This document shows positions 25,404-33,051 of a stretch of 64,000 nucleotides of DNA, one piece after another. The position numbers and the translations under genes were made by a program. The DNA comes from Clostridia bacterium. Lineage in GTDB: Bacteria; Bacillota; Clostridia; UBA1381. Numbering within the stretch: position 1 is the first letter of the stretch; each line of letters starts with the position of its first letter. The stretch spans positions 1 through 64,000 of the forward strand of contig JAFZMQ010000029.1 in NCBI GenBank assembly GCA_017551095.1. Direction: 5' to 3'. The notes beneath the pieces are model-generated. The model did no database searches and was not told where the DNA came from. It saw only the letters and a program-made list of their open reading frames with translations.

Positions 25404-26066
25404 TTAACTCCTGAAATAGCTCATTTTCTTTTCTATGTATCCAAACAGCAGGGTAAGCACTCCGCAGAACACAAGATAAAATGCACCCGTATAGAATAGC
25501 GGCCAGATAAGACCTTTTAGCTTGATAAACCGCTCCGCACTCCATATTATCTCATAAACGGCGATAATTCTTGCCAAGGATGTGTCCTTAACAAGCGTTA
25601 TTATCTCGTTGCTCATGGGCGGGATTATTCTTTTTATCACCTGCAAAAGCACCACTTTAAAGAAAGTCTGCGTTTTTGTAAGTCCTAAAACCTGCCCCGC
25701 CTCATACTGTCCCTTTGAAATTGACTCAATTCCGCCTCTGTAAATCTCGGAAAAATAACAGGCGTAATTTATGACAAACGCAACCAAGGCCGCCAAAAAC
25801 CTCTCCATAAGCGGCATATTAAATAAAAGCCCCGGTCCGTAATAGATAACGATAAGCTGCAACATAAGCGGCGTTCCGCGTATTATCCATACTATCGTGC
25901 GGACAAGCCAACTGATAGGCTTTATCTTGCTCATAGAGCCAAAACTTATTAAAAGTCCCAAAGGAAGCGAAAAAAGCAGCGTAAGCGAAAAAAGCTTTAC
26001 CGTTGCCCGAAATCCTACCAACAAATCATTTGTTATAGGTAAAAATGTATTCAAAAACCATGTCAT
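25404..26066 (-). CDS. Polar amino acid ABC transporter permease
   Basis: 220 residues from ATG 26066, with AGAGGA upstream. It has about five membrane helices and the HisM/GlnP-type coupling loop around [21 protein letters not shown] further upstream would add a tail not seen in the family. It works with the ATPase and the lipoprotein. Confidence 0.93.
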   Translation of the reverse strand: MTWFLNTFLPITNDLLVGFRATVKLFSLTLLFSLPLGLLISFGSMSKIKPISWLVRTIVWIIRGTPLMLQLIVIYYGPGLLFNMPLMERFLAALVAFVINYACYFSEIYRGGIESISKGQYEAGQVLGLTKTQTFFKVVLLQVIKRIIPPMSNEIITLVKDTSLARIIAVYEIIWSAERFIKLKGLIWPLFYTGAFYLVFCGVLTLLFGYIEKKMSYFRS

Positions 26067-26131
26067 ATAAGGTAATCCTCTCAAAAAGGGACGCAAGGGC
26101 ATAAACCCTTGCCTCCCGTTTTATCCGTTTA

Positions 26132-26917
26132 TCAGTCTGCCAAAGAAACTCCGTATTTTTCTGAAAGTGCAGAAAGTGTGCCGTTATCCTTTAACTGCTT
26201 GATATAGCCGTCAACAGCATCCTTTATGTCTGAACCCTTGCGGAAGCCTATGCCGTATTCTTCCTTTGTCAAAGAAACGCTCTGTGCCAAATCAGCATAG
26301 CTCGTGCCTTCGCCTGTCATAGACTCAGCCATTGTTGCGTCTATGATACAAGCCTCTGTGCTGCCTGATTCAACTTCCATAAGTGCGTCGGACTGTGCCT
26401 TAACAGCAACAACAGTTAATCCCATTTCCTCAGCTGCTGCTTCTGCTGCACTGCCTGATTCAACCGCAAACTTGATGTCCTTTAAGGAATCAATGTCCTT
26501 GTAGTTATCTGCTATGTCCTTCTTCATAACAACAACCTGCTCGTTCTTTGCATATGGGATTGAGCAATTTGTGTTAAGGTTAACTTCGTCGGTAATTGTC
26601 ATACCGTTCCAGATACAGTCGATTGATTTTGCGTCAAGCTCTAAGAACTTGTTATCCCAGTCAATCTCAACAAATTCTGCCTTAACGCCCATAAGCTCTG
26701 CAACAGCATTTGCAAATTCTGCATCAAATCCTGTCCATTCGCCGTTTTCGTCTCTGTAATCCATAGGCTCAAACTCTGTAACACCTACAACCAATGTTCC
26801 CTTTTCTGTTACGAAAGCAAGGTCAGACTCTGCGTTGTCGTCTGCTTTCTTGCTGCCGCAGGAGGTAACTCCTACGCACATAATACCTGCCAAAATCAAT
26901 GCTAAAAACTTTTTCAT
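26132..26917 (-). CDS. Amino acid ABC transporter substrate-binding lipoprotein
   Basis: 261 residues. Signal peptide and lipobox at the N-terminus (IMCVGVTSCGS), then an SBP-bac-3 domain: GTLVVGVTEFEPMDYRDE, GFDAEFANAVAELMG and DCIWNGMTITDE. The ligand is probably a polar amino acid. First gene of a five-gene unit (binding protein, permease, ATPase, AEC, flavoprotein). Confidence 0.95.
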   Translation of the reverse strand: MKKFLALILAGIMCVGVTSCGSKKADDNAESDLAFVTEKGTLVVGVTEFEPMDYRDENGEWTGFDAEFANAVAELMGVKAEFVEIDWDNKFLELDAKSIDCIWNGMTITDEVNLNTNCSIPYAKNEQVVVMKKDIADNYKDIDSLKDIKFAVESGSAAEAAAEEMGLTVVAVKAQSDALMEVESGSTEACIIDATMAESMTGEGTSYADLAQSVSLTKEEYGIGFRKGSDIKDAVDGYIKQLKDNGTLSALSEKYGVSLAD

Positions 26918-26967
26918 TTTGAATTTCTCCTTTTTCTTTTTGGATTTTTATTGATTTTATTTGCGTC

Positions 26968-26996
26968 ATTATATCACATTACTTTATCTTTGTAAA
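26968..26996 (-). promoter_or_regulatory. Promoter of the amino acid ABC transporter unit
   Basis: TTTACA-N17-TATAAT on the minus strand, 50 bp before the binding-protein start. The region from here to the ferredoxin terminator at 27171 shows no other clear feature. Confidence 0.65.
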
Positions 26997-27170
26997 GTGA
27001 TAAATTGATAAAAATCTCATTTTTGTCGATTTTCGACATATGTGTAAAAAAAGAACGGGCATATTTTAGTCACACTTCATAAGCATTTGGGCGTATTTTG
27101 CTATTTTACAAAGTCAAAAAAAGCGTTTTTTCCTATTTATATTTATCCTTTACGGTTTTTAGCACAAAAA

Positions 27171-27215
27171 AGAACGCGTCTTAACACGCAATTTACGAAA
27201 ATAAGACAGCGTTCT
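27171..27215 (-). terminator. Terminator after ferredoxin
   Basis: AGAACGC-GTCTTA pairs with TAAGAC-A-GCGTTCT; on the minus strand six Ts follow. Confidence 0.8.
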
Positions 27216-27220
27216 AATTC

Positions 27221-27391
27221 TTATTCTTGTTCGGGTGCACCAACAGGGCATACACCGGCACAAGCACCGCACTCTATACAAGCGTCTGCATCTATAACAT
27301 ACTTTCCGTCACCCTCGGAAATAGCTCCTACGGGACATTCAGCAGCACAAGCACCGCAACTTATACAAGCATCACTGATTTTATAAGCCAT
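27221..27391 (-). CDS. 2[4Fe-4S] ferredoxin
   Basis: 56-residue clostridial-type ferredoxin. Two CxxCxxCxxxCP motifs are complete: [12 protein letters not shown] and [12 protein letters not shown]. It carries low-potential electrons between enzymes such as pyruvate:ferredoxin oxidoreductase, hydrogenase and NfnAB; of these partners the window holds nfnAB and the hydrogenase maturases. AAGGAGG lies upstream of the ATG and the gene has its own promoter and terminator. Confidence 0.96.
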   Translation of the reverse strand: MAYKISDACISCGACAAECPVGAISEGDGKYVIDADACIECGACAGVCPVGAPEQE

Positions 27392-27420
27392 TCGTAACAC
27401 CTCCTTGTTTAATTATTGAT

Positions 27421-27449
27421 ATTATATCACACTCTTTTTTATTCTTCAA
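27421..27449 (-). promoter_or_regulatory. Promoter of ferredoxin
   Basis: TTGAAG-N17-TATAAT on the minus strand, overlapping the end of ricT, 30 bp before the ferredoxin start. Confidence 0.6.
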
Positions 27450-28311
27450 GTGTTTTTAACGCTTCTTCGTCAATTTTTTCTTCTCTGTCGTCATTTTTTG
27501 GCTTTTTCAGAATTTTAATATCCTTTACATCATACTCGGAAAGTGCCGCTTCGCTCTTGTCTTCAATGCGGACCTTTACCCGTCCTTTCAGGATTTCCAC
27601 ATATTCTACAACGCCCTTTCCGTCGGGTGTTTGCACAACAGCCCCCTGCCTTGGCGTTATTTTTAAGAGGTCTTCATATGTTTCCTGTTCATATTTTAAG
27701 CAGCACATAAGTCTGCCGCAGCTTCCGGATATTTTTGCAGGATTGAGCGAAAGTCCCTGTTCTTTTGCCATTTTTATAGAAACCGACTCAAATTCGCCTA
27801 AAAATTTGGCACAGCACAGTTCTCTTCCGCACACGCCTATTGCTCCAAGCGTTTTTGATTCATCGCGTATGCCGATTTGCCTAAGCTCAATACGCGTATG
27901 AAACACTGTTGCAAGGTCTTTTACAAGTTCGCGGAAATCAACTCTGCCCTCGGCGGAAAAGTAAAAAAGAATCTTGCTTCTGTCAAAGGCATATTCCACC
28001 TCGATAAGCTTCATTTCAAGCCCGTGATTTTTAATCTTTTCAAGGCAAATATCAAAGGCTTCCTTTTCCTTTTTCCTGTTTTCCTCAGCAATTCTCAAAT
28101 CGTCAGGCGTTGCAATACGCAAAACATCTTTTAGTGGCTTATTTATATTCTCCGGACTTATTTCCTTTTTTTCAACGACAACCTTGCCAAGCTCGATGCC
28201 TCTTGATGTTTCCACAACAACCAAATCATTCTTTTTTATTTCAAGACCAGCCGGATTGAAATGATAAATCTTGCCAACCGGTTTAAATCTCACACCAACA
28301 ATCTGTGCCAT
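27439..28311 (-). CDS. ricT: PSP1-domain protein RicT (YaaT)
   Basis: 290 residues with the PSP1 domain and the cysteines typical of RicT: GVCGRELCCAKFLGEF and SGSCGRLMCCLKYEQETY. In Bacillus subtilis RicT joins RicA and RicF in a complex with Fe-S clusters that guides RNase Y and supports sporulation and competence. The C-terminal tail is charged. ricA and ricF are not nearby. It has a consensus promoter. Confidence 0.93.
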   Translation of the reverse strand: MAQIVGVRFKPVGKIYHFNPAGLEIKKNDLVVVETSRGIELGKVVVEKKEISPENINKPLKDVLRIATPDDLRIAEENRKKEKEAFDICLEKIKNHGLEMKLIEVEYAFDRSKILFYFSAEGRVDFRELVKDLATVFHTRIELRQIGIRDESKTLGAIGVCGRELCCAKFLGEFESVSIKMAKEQGLSLNPAKISGSCGRLMCCLKYEQETYEDLLKITPRQGAVVQTPDGKGVVEYVEILKGRVKVRIEDKSEAALSEYDVKDIKILKKPKNDDREEKIDEEALKTLEE

Positions 28312-28342
28312 AGGTTATGCTCCTTTTACATTTTACAGAACA

Positions 28343-28371
28343 ATTATAGTATATTCCGCCCTTTATGTCAA
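28343..28371 (-). promoter_or_regulatory. Promoter of ricT
   Basis: TTGACA-N17-TATAAT on the minus strand, 32 bp before the ricT start. Confidence 0.8.
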
Positions 28372-28393
28372 GGGACAAAATTTTGAAAAGCTA

Positions 28394-28422
28394 TTGCAAT
28401 TCCGTTTCGGATAGTATATAAT
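28394..28422 (+). promoter_or_regulatory. Promoter of the folT riboswitch transcript
   Basis: TTGCAA-N17-TATAAT, with a predicted start a few bases before the riboswitch. Confidence 0.65.
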
Positions 28423-28432
28423 GCCTACAAAT

Positions 28433-28590
28433 GCAGAGTAGAATATCGGGCGTAAAGTGCCGTATGAACGGGGAGTTGTCATGCGGACGAAAAACTTTTG
28501 TTTGCGGTCTGGTATTCGCATCCCGCTGCCAAATAAGAGGCTTTTTAAACACCTCTCATTTAGTGGCTTAAATTTATGGAGGTGTTTTTT
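28433..28590 (+). promoter_or_regulatory. THF riboswitch with ribosome-site-sequestering platform
   Basis: The aptamer is 28433-28530. It has AGAGTAG at the 5' side, GCGTAAAGTGCCGTATGAACGGGG in the centre (read as GCGTAAAGTGC and GAACGGGG), and GGTATTCGCATCCCGCTGC at the 3' side, closed by GCAG/CTGC. This matches the THF riboswitch found before folT. In the platform, AGAGG/CCTCT (28536-28556) competes with AACACCTC/GAGGTGTT, which would bury the folT GGAGGT site. Tetrahydrofolate binding would therefore reduce translation of folT. Confidence 0.85.
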
Positions 28591-29136
28591 ATGTTCAAAA
28601 ATTTTTTAGACTCGGCAAAAAGCATTAAAAACTTACGGGTTTTGTGTGCAACGGCTCTTCTTTCAGCACTCTATGTTGCGATTTATGCGGTAAAAATCCC
28701 CTTGGGCGACCAGCTCCGCATAACCTTTACCTTTGTCCCTGTCGCTCTTGCAGGTTGGCTTTTCGGAATAGTTCCTGCCGTGATAGTAGGTGCTTTGGGC
28801 GACTTTTTGGGCTGCCATATCTTCCCGCAAGGTGCATACTTTTGGGGGTTTACCGTAACATCCATGCTTTCAGGTCTCATTTTCGGATTACTTCTTTACA
28901 AAAAAGACGAAAAAGGCTTCATCTGGTATGTTATTCTTTCAAAATTCCTGGTTTCTCTTTTATTAAATGTAGGATTAAACTCTTATTGGGCAACATTCTT
29001 TGTTCCAAAATCGTTTTTTGTGATAATGTGGGGCAAGATAATAAAGAACGCCCTTATGCTTCCCATAGAAATTATAGTTCTGTTTGCCGTCATTGAAGGT
29101 CTGCGACGGGCAGGGGTGCAAAAAATGTATAAATAA
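28591..29136 (+). CDS. folT: Folate ECF transporter S component
   Basis: 181 residues with five or six membrane helices (GWLFGIVPAVIVGALGDFLG, GFTVTSMLSGLIFGLLLYKK). FolT captures folate and uses the shared ECF energy module, which is not in the window. ATG 28591 follows the GGAGGT that the riboswitch controls; an ATG 15 bp earlier includes that site and is rejected. The riboswitch supports the substrate assignment. Confidence 0.92.
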   Translation: MFKNFLDSAKSIKNLRVLCATALLSALYVAIYAVKIPLGDQLRITFTFVPVALAGWLFGIVPAVIVGALGDFLGCHIFPQGAYFWGFTVTSMLSGLIFGLLLYKKDEKGFIWYVILSKFLVSLLLNVGLNSYWATFFVPKSFFVIMWGKIIKNALMLPIEIIVLFAVIEGLRRAGVQKMYK

Positions 29137-29184
29137 CAGGTTTTTTTTGGGCTTTTTTTGTAGAGTTTGCCGAAATACAAAATC

Positions 29185-29213
29185 TTGAAAACGGTGTCGT
29201 AATATGTTAGAAT
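29185..29213 (+). promoter_or_regulatory. Promoter of prs
   Basis: TTGAAA-N17-TAGAAT, 40 bp before the prs start. Confidence 0.65.
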
Positions 29214-29252
29214 ATATATTATAAAAATAAATACGGTTTCGGGAGGTTGACT

Positions 29253-30389
29253 ATGGGGGACTCATCTAATAATTCCGCATTCGGCAAACTTAGCGTAATA
29301 AGTATGCGTGGATGTGAGGAAATAACAGCTAAAATTGATTGGTATTTGCGTAAATTCAGGGAAGGCTACGAAAACGAACCTACATACATAACGCACATTC
29401 ACTGTCCGCGTTTCGGCTCGGGCGAAGCAAAATGTATTATTGACGAAACGGTGCGTGGTCACGATGTTTATATCATTTGTGATGTGTTTAACCACGGGGT
29501 AACCTACAAAATGTACGGCGTCGAAAATCGCATGAGCCCCGACGATCATTATCAGGATTTAAAACGAATTATCGCCGCCATATCCGGAAAAGCACGGCGT
29601 CTTACCGTTGTTATGCCCATGCTTTATGAGGGCAGACAGCACCGCCGTACAGCAAGAGAATCATTAGACTGTGCAATAGCACTCCAAGAGCTTGTTAATA
29701 TGGGCGTTACCAACATTATCACCTTTGATGCACATGATGCAAGAGTGCAAAACGCAATCCCGCTTTCAGGTTTTGATGATGTCCAGACAACCTACCAGAT
29801 GATTAAAGCTCTTTCAAGACAAGTTCCCGATATTTCCTTTGATAAAGATAAAACCATCGTAATATCCCCTGATGAGGGCGGTATGAAACGGGCTATGTAC
29901 TATTCCTCGGTGCTTGGTTTAGACCTTGGTATGTACTATAAGCGTAGAAACTACTCGATTATAGTTGACGGAAAAAATCCTATTGAAGCACACGAATATC
30001 TCGGCAGAAGCGTTGAAGGCAAAGACGTTATGATAATCGACGATATGATTTCAAGCGGAGAATCTGTTTTGGATATAGCAAAAATGCTAAAAGAACAGGG
30101 TGCAAAGCGTGTGTTTGTGTTTACGGCATTCGGTCTTTTCTGCAACGGGCTTGAAAAGTTTGATGAGGCTTTCGCAAATGGTGAAATTTTTAAGGTATTT
30201 ACAACTAACCTTATTTACCGTATACCCGACCTGTTTGAGCGTGAATGGTACTGCGAAGTTGATATGTCAAAATACATTTCCATTTTGATAGATACTTTAA
30301 ATCATGACGAAACATTAAGCAATCTCTTAGTTCCCGCACAACGAATCGAAAAGCTTTTAGAAAGACTCAGCTCGGAAAAACAAAACTAA
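29253..30389 (+). CDS. prs: Ribose-phosphate pyrophosphokinase, long divergent form
   Basis: 378 residues against about 315 in the common form. PRPP synthetase transfers pyrophosphate from ATP to ribose-5-phosphate for nucleotide, histidine and tryptophan synthesis. The PRPP-binding loop VMIIDDMISSGES is present near residue 255, the ribose region is TFDAHDARVQNAIP, and KRRNYS stands in the flexible catalytic loop. The extra length is mostly at the termini. ATG 29253 has GGGAGG 6 bp upstream; a TTG two codons earlier overlaps that site. Confidence 0.87.
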   Translation: MGDSSNNSAFGKLSVISMRGCEEITAKIDWYLRKFREGYENEPTYITHIHCPRFGSGEAKCIIDETVRGHDVYIICDVFNHGVTYKMYGVENRMSPDDHYQDLKRIIAAISGKARRLTVVMPMLYEGRQHRRTARESLDCAIALQELVNMGVTNIITFDAHDARVQNAIPLSGFDDVQTTYQMIKALSRQVPDISFDKDKTIVISPDEGGMKRAMYYSSVLGLDLGMYYKRRNYSIIVDGKNPIEAHEYLGRSVEGKDVMIIDDMISSGESVLDIAKMLKEQGAKRVFVFTAFGLFCNGLEKFDEAFANGEIFKVFTTNLIYRIPDLFEREWYCEVDMSKYISILIDTLNHDETLSNLLVPAQRIEKLLERLSSEKQN

Positions 30390-30394
30390 AAATT

Positions 30395-30430
30395 AAAAAA
30401 TGCACTGCAAGGTTGTTGCGGTGCATTTTT
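30395..30430 (+). terminator. Terminator after prs
   Basis: TGCAC-TGCAA pairs with TTGCG-GTGCA and is followed by seven Ts; As flank the 5' side. Confidence 0.88.
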
Positions 30431-30464
30431 TTGCTTTTTAAACATAAACAGTAATATAAAATAA

Positions 30465-30716
30465 TTATTTTATTCCCAAAAGATAATCAGCAGAAACACC
30501 AAAAACTTCTGCCAAAGCTTTAAGTTCAATATCCGTTGTAAATCTCTCTCCGCTTTCAATTCTTTGAATTGCGTTTTTATCAACATCTATGCCCATGATT
30601 TGCAATTTTTCAGCAAGAATACGCTGTGACATTTTCGGCATTTTTTGTTTTCTCAATTCATAGATGCGTTTACCGCATATGTTATTTTTTCCATTTTTAG
30701 CCTTATTTTTGAACAT
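30465..30716 (-). CDS. XRE-family transcriptional regulator, locus 1
   Basis: 83 residues from ATG 30716; an in-frame ATG at 30737 has no ribosome site. A lambda-repressor-like helix-turn-helix covers most of the protein (ICGKRIYELRKQ, SQRILAEKLQ, NAIQRIESGE, FGVSADYLLGI). It is transcribed away from the 77-residue gene, and the shared region holds operator-like repeats. It probably represses that gene, itself or both. No sensing domain is present. Confidence 0.83.
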   Translation of the reverse strand: MFKNKAKNGKNNICGKRIYELRKQKMPKMSQRILAEKLQIMGIDVDKNAIQRIESGERFTTDIELKALAEVFGVSADYLLGIK

Positions 30717-30730
30717 ACCCTCACCCCAAA

Positions 30731-30801
30731 TTGACATTTAGTACTTGACAAAAAAATGTTATCATACTACAATTTGAGTATTGACATTTACAGAATGTCA
30801 A
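30731..30801. promoter_or_regulatory. Operator-like repeats in the locus 1 divergent region
   Basis: TTGACATTTA occurs exactly at 30731-30740 and 30781-30790, 50 bp apart. The second copy is the left arm of a perfect inverted repeat TTGACATT-N5-AATGTCAA (30781-30801) that covers the predicted transcription start of the 77-residue gene. This is a suitable place for repression by the neighbouring XRE protein. Confidence 0.7.
30745..30773 (+). promoter_or_regulatory. Promoter of the 77-residue gene, copy 1
   Basis: TTGACA-N17-TACAAT, with the palindromic operator just downstream. Confidence 0.78.
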
Positions 30802-30821
30802 AGCTGGAAGAGGTGATATTT

Positions 30822-31055
30822 TTGGAGATAAAACAAAATGCGTTTGGGGATTATCTCATATCGAAAAACGGAGTACATAAAGGCTATACATTAAAAATTT
30901 TAGGTGTTTACAAGGTTTTTAATAAAAAGGGCAGGATTGGGTTTATTTTAAAAAGAGATGATGAATATATTTCATATGACAATATGGGAAATGCGATAGA
31001 GCGGGGTGAGTTTGAAAAGATACTTTTAAATTTTTTCAAACAAAAAAAGGGCTGA
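30822..31055 (+). CDS. 77-residue protein of unknown function, copy 1
   Basis: A short, basic, beta-rich protein with a charged end (LLNFFKQKKG). No signal peptide, membrane helix or known domain was recognised. Start TTG 30822 has GAGGTG 6 bp upstream and lines up with the ATG of copy 2. An ATG at 30756 would start in the promoter. It is nearly identical to the gene at 35331-35564: one residue differs (Ile/Leu near residue 67), while about 11 base changes are silent. Its 3' end forms a hairpin that also serves the convergent ispF. Function unknown. Confidence 0.82.
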   Translation: MEIKQNAFGDYLISKNGVHKGYTLKILGVYKVFNKKGRIGFILKRDDEYISYDNMGNAIERGEFEKILLNFFKQKKG

Positions 31056-31066
31056 AAACCAGCCCT
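31044..31066 (-). terminator. Terminator of ispF overlapping the 77-residue gene
   Basis: AGGGCT/AGCCCT stem; seven Ts follow on the minus strand, so it fits ispF best. The stop codon of the plus-strand gene lies inside it. Confidence 0.8.
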
Positions 31067-31072
31067 GAAAGC

Positions 31073-31546
31073 CTATTTTTCTATTAAAACCGCTGCCGTT
31101 GCGGAAATCCCCTCGCCACGCCCCTCAAAACCGAGTTTTTCGGTGGTTGTCGCTTTGACGCTTACAAAATCTACATCTATTCCCATAGCGTCCGCAACAT
31201 TTTTCCGCATAAGTTCTATATACGGCGAAAGCTTTGGACTTTGTGCAACTATCGTTATATCGGCATTTACGGCACTGTATCCGCCTTTTTTAATAAGTCC
31301 CATAACCTCTTTAAGAAGCAATATGCTTGAAATGCCCTTGTATTTTTCGTCGGTGTCGGGGAAGTGTTTGCCTATATCCCCGAGTGCCGCCGCACCCAAA
31401 AGTGCGTCGCAAAGTGCGTGGAGTGCCACATCTGCGTCGGAATGTCCCAAAAGTCCCTTTTCGTAGTCTATTTTTGTTCCGCAAAGGAACAGCTCCCGCC
31501 CCTCTACAAGCTTATGCACATCATATCCGAATCCTATCCGTATCAC
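31073..31546 (-). CDS. ispF: 2-C-methyl-D-erythritol 2,4-cyclodiphosphate synthase
   Basis: 157 residues, full length. IspF closes the cyclic diphosphate in the MEP isoprenoid pathway. Metal ligands are in GFGYDVHKL and [20 protein letters not shown] ([11 protein letters not shown]), and [16 protein letters not shown] is the conserved C-terminal motif. It overlaps ispD by 4 bp. Confidence 0.97.
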   Translation of the reverse strand: MIRIGFGYDVHKLVEGRELFLCGTKIDYEKGLLGHSDADVALHALCDALLGAAALGDIGKHFPDTDEKYKGISSILLLKEVMGLIKKGGYSAVNADITIVAQSPKLSPYIELMRKNVADAMGIDVDFVSVKATTTEKLGFEGRGEGISATAAVLIEK

Positions 31547-32205
31547 TTATTTTTCCTCTTTTCCAAAATTTTTTCGGCTATTATCAAATCTTCGGGAGTA
31601 GTGATTTTGATATTCTCATAGCTCCCCTCAACGATTTTCACCTTTTTCCCGAGAACTTCCATAACGGCACAGTCGTCGGTCACATCAGCATTGTTTTCAT
31701 TATGTGCCTTCTCTATTTCTGTACGCTTAAAAACCTGCGGCGTTTGTATCTGATAAATCCAATCTCTGTCAAGAGTACGCACTATAAACCCGTTTTCGTC
31801 AACCGCCTTTAAGGTGTCCTTGCATTTTACACCAAGGGATGCCGCACCGGATTTTTCGGCTTCCGTAACCACTTTTTCGATGTCGGAAACTTCTATAAGA
31901 GCCCGTGCCCCGTCATGAATCGCCACAAATTCGCCCCTGCACGATTTAAGTCCGTTTTTTACAGAATCCTGACGTGCCGCACCGCCCAAAACAATATCTG
32001 TCACCTTTTTAAAGCTTTTTAAAAGCTCGCGGCATTTTTCTGTGTCGTCGGTCACAACTACTATTTCTTCAATTTTATCGCAATTTTCAAAAGCTTCTAC
32101 TGTGTTTTCGAGTATGGTTTTTCCGCCAAGCAAAAGATATGCTTTGTTTATCCCCGCACCCATTCTTTTGCCCATTCCTGCGGCAACGATTAAGGCACTT
32201 GCCAT
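31543..32205 (-). CDS. ispD: 2-C-methyl-D-erythritol 4-phosphate cytidylyltransferase
   Basis: 220 residues. The CTP-binding start [20 protein letters not shown] (AAGMGKRMG) and [11 protein letters not shown] are IspD signatures. It makes CDP-methylerythritol for the same pathway as ispF, and the two genes are translationally coupled. The carD gene follows upstream at about 60 bp, a common order in Firmicutes. Confidence 0.96.
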   Translation of the reverse strand: MASALIVAAGMGKRMGAGINKAYLLLGGKTILENTVEAFENCDKIEEIVVVTDDTEKCRELLKSFKKVTDIVLGGAARQDSVKNGLKSCRGEFVAIHDGARALIEVSDIEKVVTEAEKSGAASLGVKCKDTLKAVDENGFIVRTLDRDWIYQIQTPQVFKRTEIEKAHNENNADVTDDCAVMEVLGKKVKIVEGSYENIKITTPEDLIIAEKILEKRKNK

Positions 32206-32266
32206 TTTTTCACCTCTTTTAACAAAAACAAGCTATCTTATCCAAATCTTCCGACAAGACAGCCCG

Positions 32267-32752
32267 TTATAATGTTTGTGCTATTGTATCTTCTAAAATG
32301 CTTTCAACATCATTTCTGCTCACAGACCCCGCAAGAACAATCTCGCTTACAAACATCTGCTTTGCCACGCCAAGCATCTTTCTTTCGCTTGTAGAAAGTC
32401 CCCGTTTTTTGTCCCGAAGCATCAGCCCTTTTACAACGCCGATAAGCTGATAAATGTCGCCGGTACGCAGTTTTTCCATATTTTCACGGTGACGCTTGTT
32501 CCAGCTTTCGTCCTCTTTAACCTGCTCATTTTTAAATGCCGTAAGAGCGTTTGCCGCTTCTTTTTTGGAAATTATGTATCTTACTCCTATGTTTTCACAG
32601 GTGTCGGTGGGAATCATAGCAACGGCGTCATCTGTCGGCATTTTCATAGAAAAATATGTTCGTTTTTCGCCAAGTATCTTCCGTTCTTCAATGCCCTCAA
32701 TCGTTCCGGCACCGTACATAGGATAAAACACTTTATCACCTATTTTGAACAT
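32267..32752 (-). CDS. CarD/CdnL-family RNA polymerase-binding regulator
   Basis: 161 residues from ATG 32752, with AGAGGTG upstream. The N-terminal RNA-polymerase interaction domain starts MFKIGDKVFYPMYGAGTIEGIEE (FKIGDKVFYPMYGAGTI), and a helical domain with KRGLSTSERKML follows. CarD proteins bind the polymerase beta subunit and stabilise open promoters. Upstream of ispD-ispF. Confidence 0.93.
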   Translation of the reverse strand: MFKIGDKVFYPMYGAGTIEGIEERKILGEKRTYFSMKMPTDDAVAMIPTDTCENIGVRYIISKKEAANALTAFKNEQVKEDESWNKRHRENMEKLRTGDIYQLIGVVKGLMLRDKKRGLSTSERKMLGVAKQMFVSEIVLAGSVSRNDVESILEDTIAQTL

Positions 32753-32792
32753 TCCCATCTCACCTCTTTCCAAATACAGCTTTACAAGTAAT

Positions 32793-32821
32793 ATTATACC
32801 ACAATTATTTTATAATGTAAA
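32793..32821 (-). promoter_or_regulatory. Promoter of the carD-ispD-ispF run
   Basis: TTTACA-N17-TATAAT on the minus strand, 40 bp before carD. Confidence 0.65.
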
Positions 32822-32962
32822 TGCTCTATTTGCCTTATTTTAAAATATTTTTTAATTTTTTTTGTTGATTTTTATTATTTTTTGGCGGTTTTCGGTACAT
32901 ATATTGCAGTCAGATTATTTTCCCGTTACAAATTGGTGACATTTCCCTTTTCTCACTGTCCC

Positions 32963-32984
32963 TTGACAAAAAGTATGTTATAAT
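32963..32984 (+). promoter_or_regulatory. Possible extended -10 promoter of the zinc-ribbon/YARHG gene
   Basis: TGTTATAAT gives an extended -10 (TGnTATAAT). TTGACA lies only 10 bp before it, too close for a normal pair; it would pair with TATAGG 18 bp downstream instead. The exact start is uncertain. Confidence 0.4.
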
Positions 32985-33051
32985 CGTATAGGTGGATATG
33001 CAAATTTATTACATATCGGAGATTTCACAAAGGCTACTTAGGAGGAATCTT

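Larger units (their letters stand above)
30811..31066 (+). repeat. Inverted duplicate, copy 1
   Basis: The region from the ribosome site to the 3' hairpin is about 94% identical to the reverse complement of 35321-35574. About 4.3 kb of housekeeping genes separates the two. Similarity fades upstream of the ribosome sites, so the promoters and regulators are not part of the duplication. Confidence 0.9.

Noticed and set aside
30465-31055. Reading locus 1 as a type II toxin-antitoxin pair
   Set aside because: Toxin-antitoxin genes are usually co-directional and overlapping. These are divergent and the 77-residue protein has no toxin motif, so only a regulator-target pair is supported.
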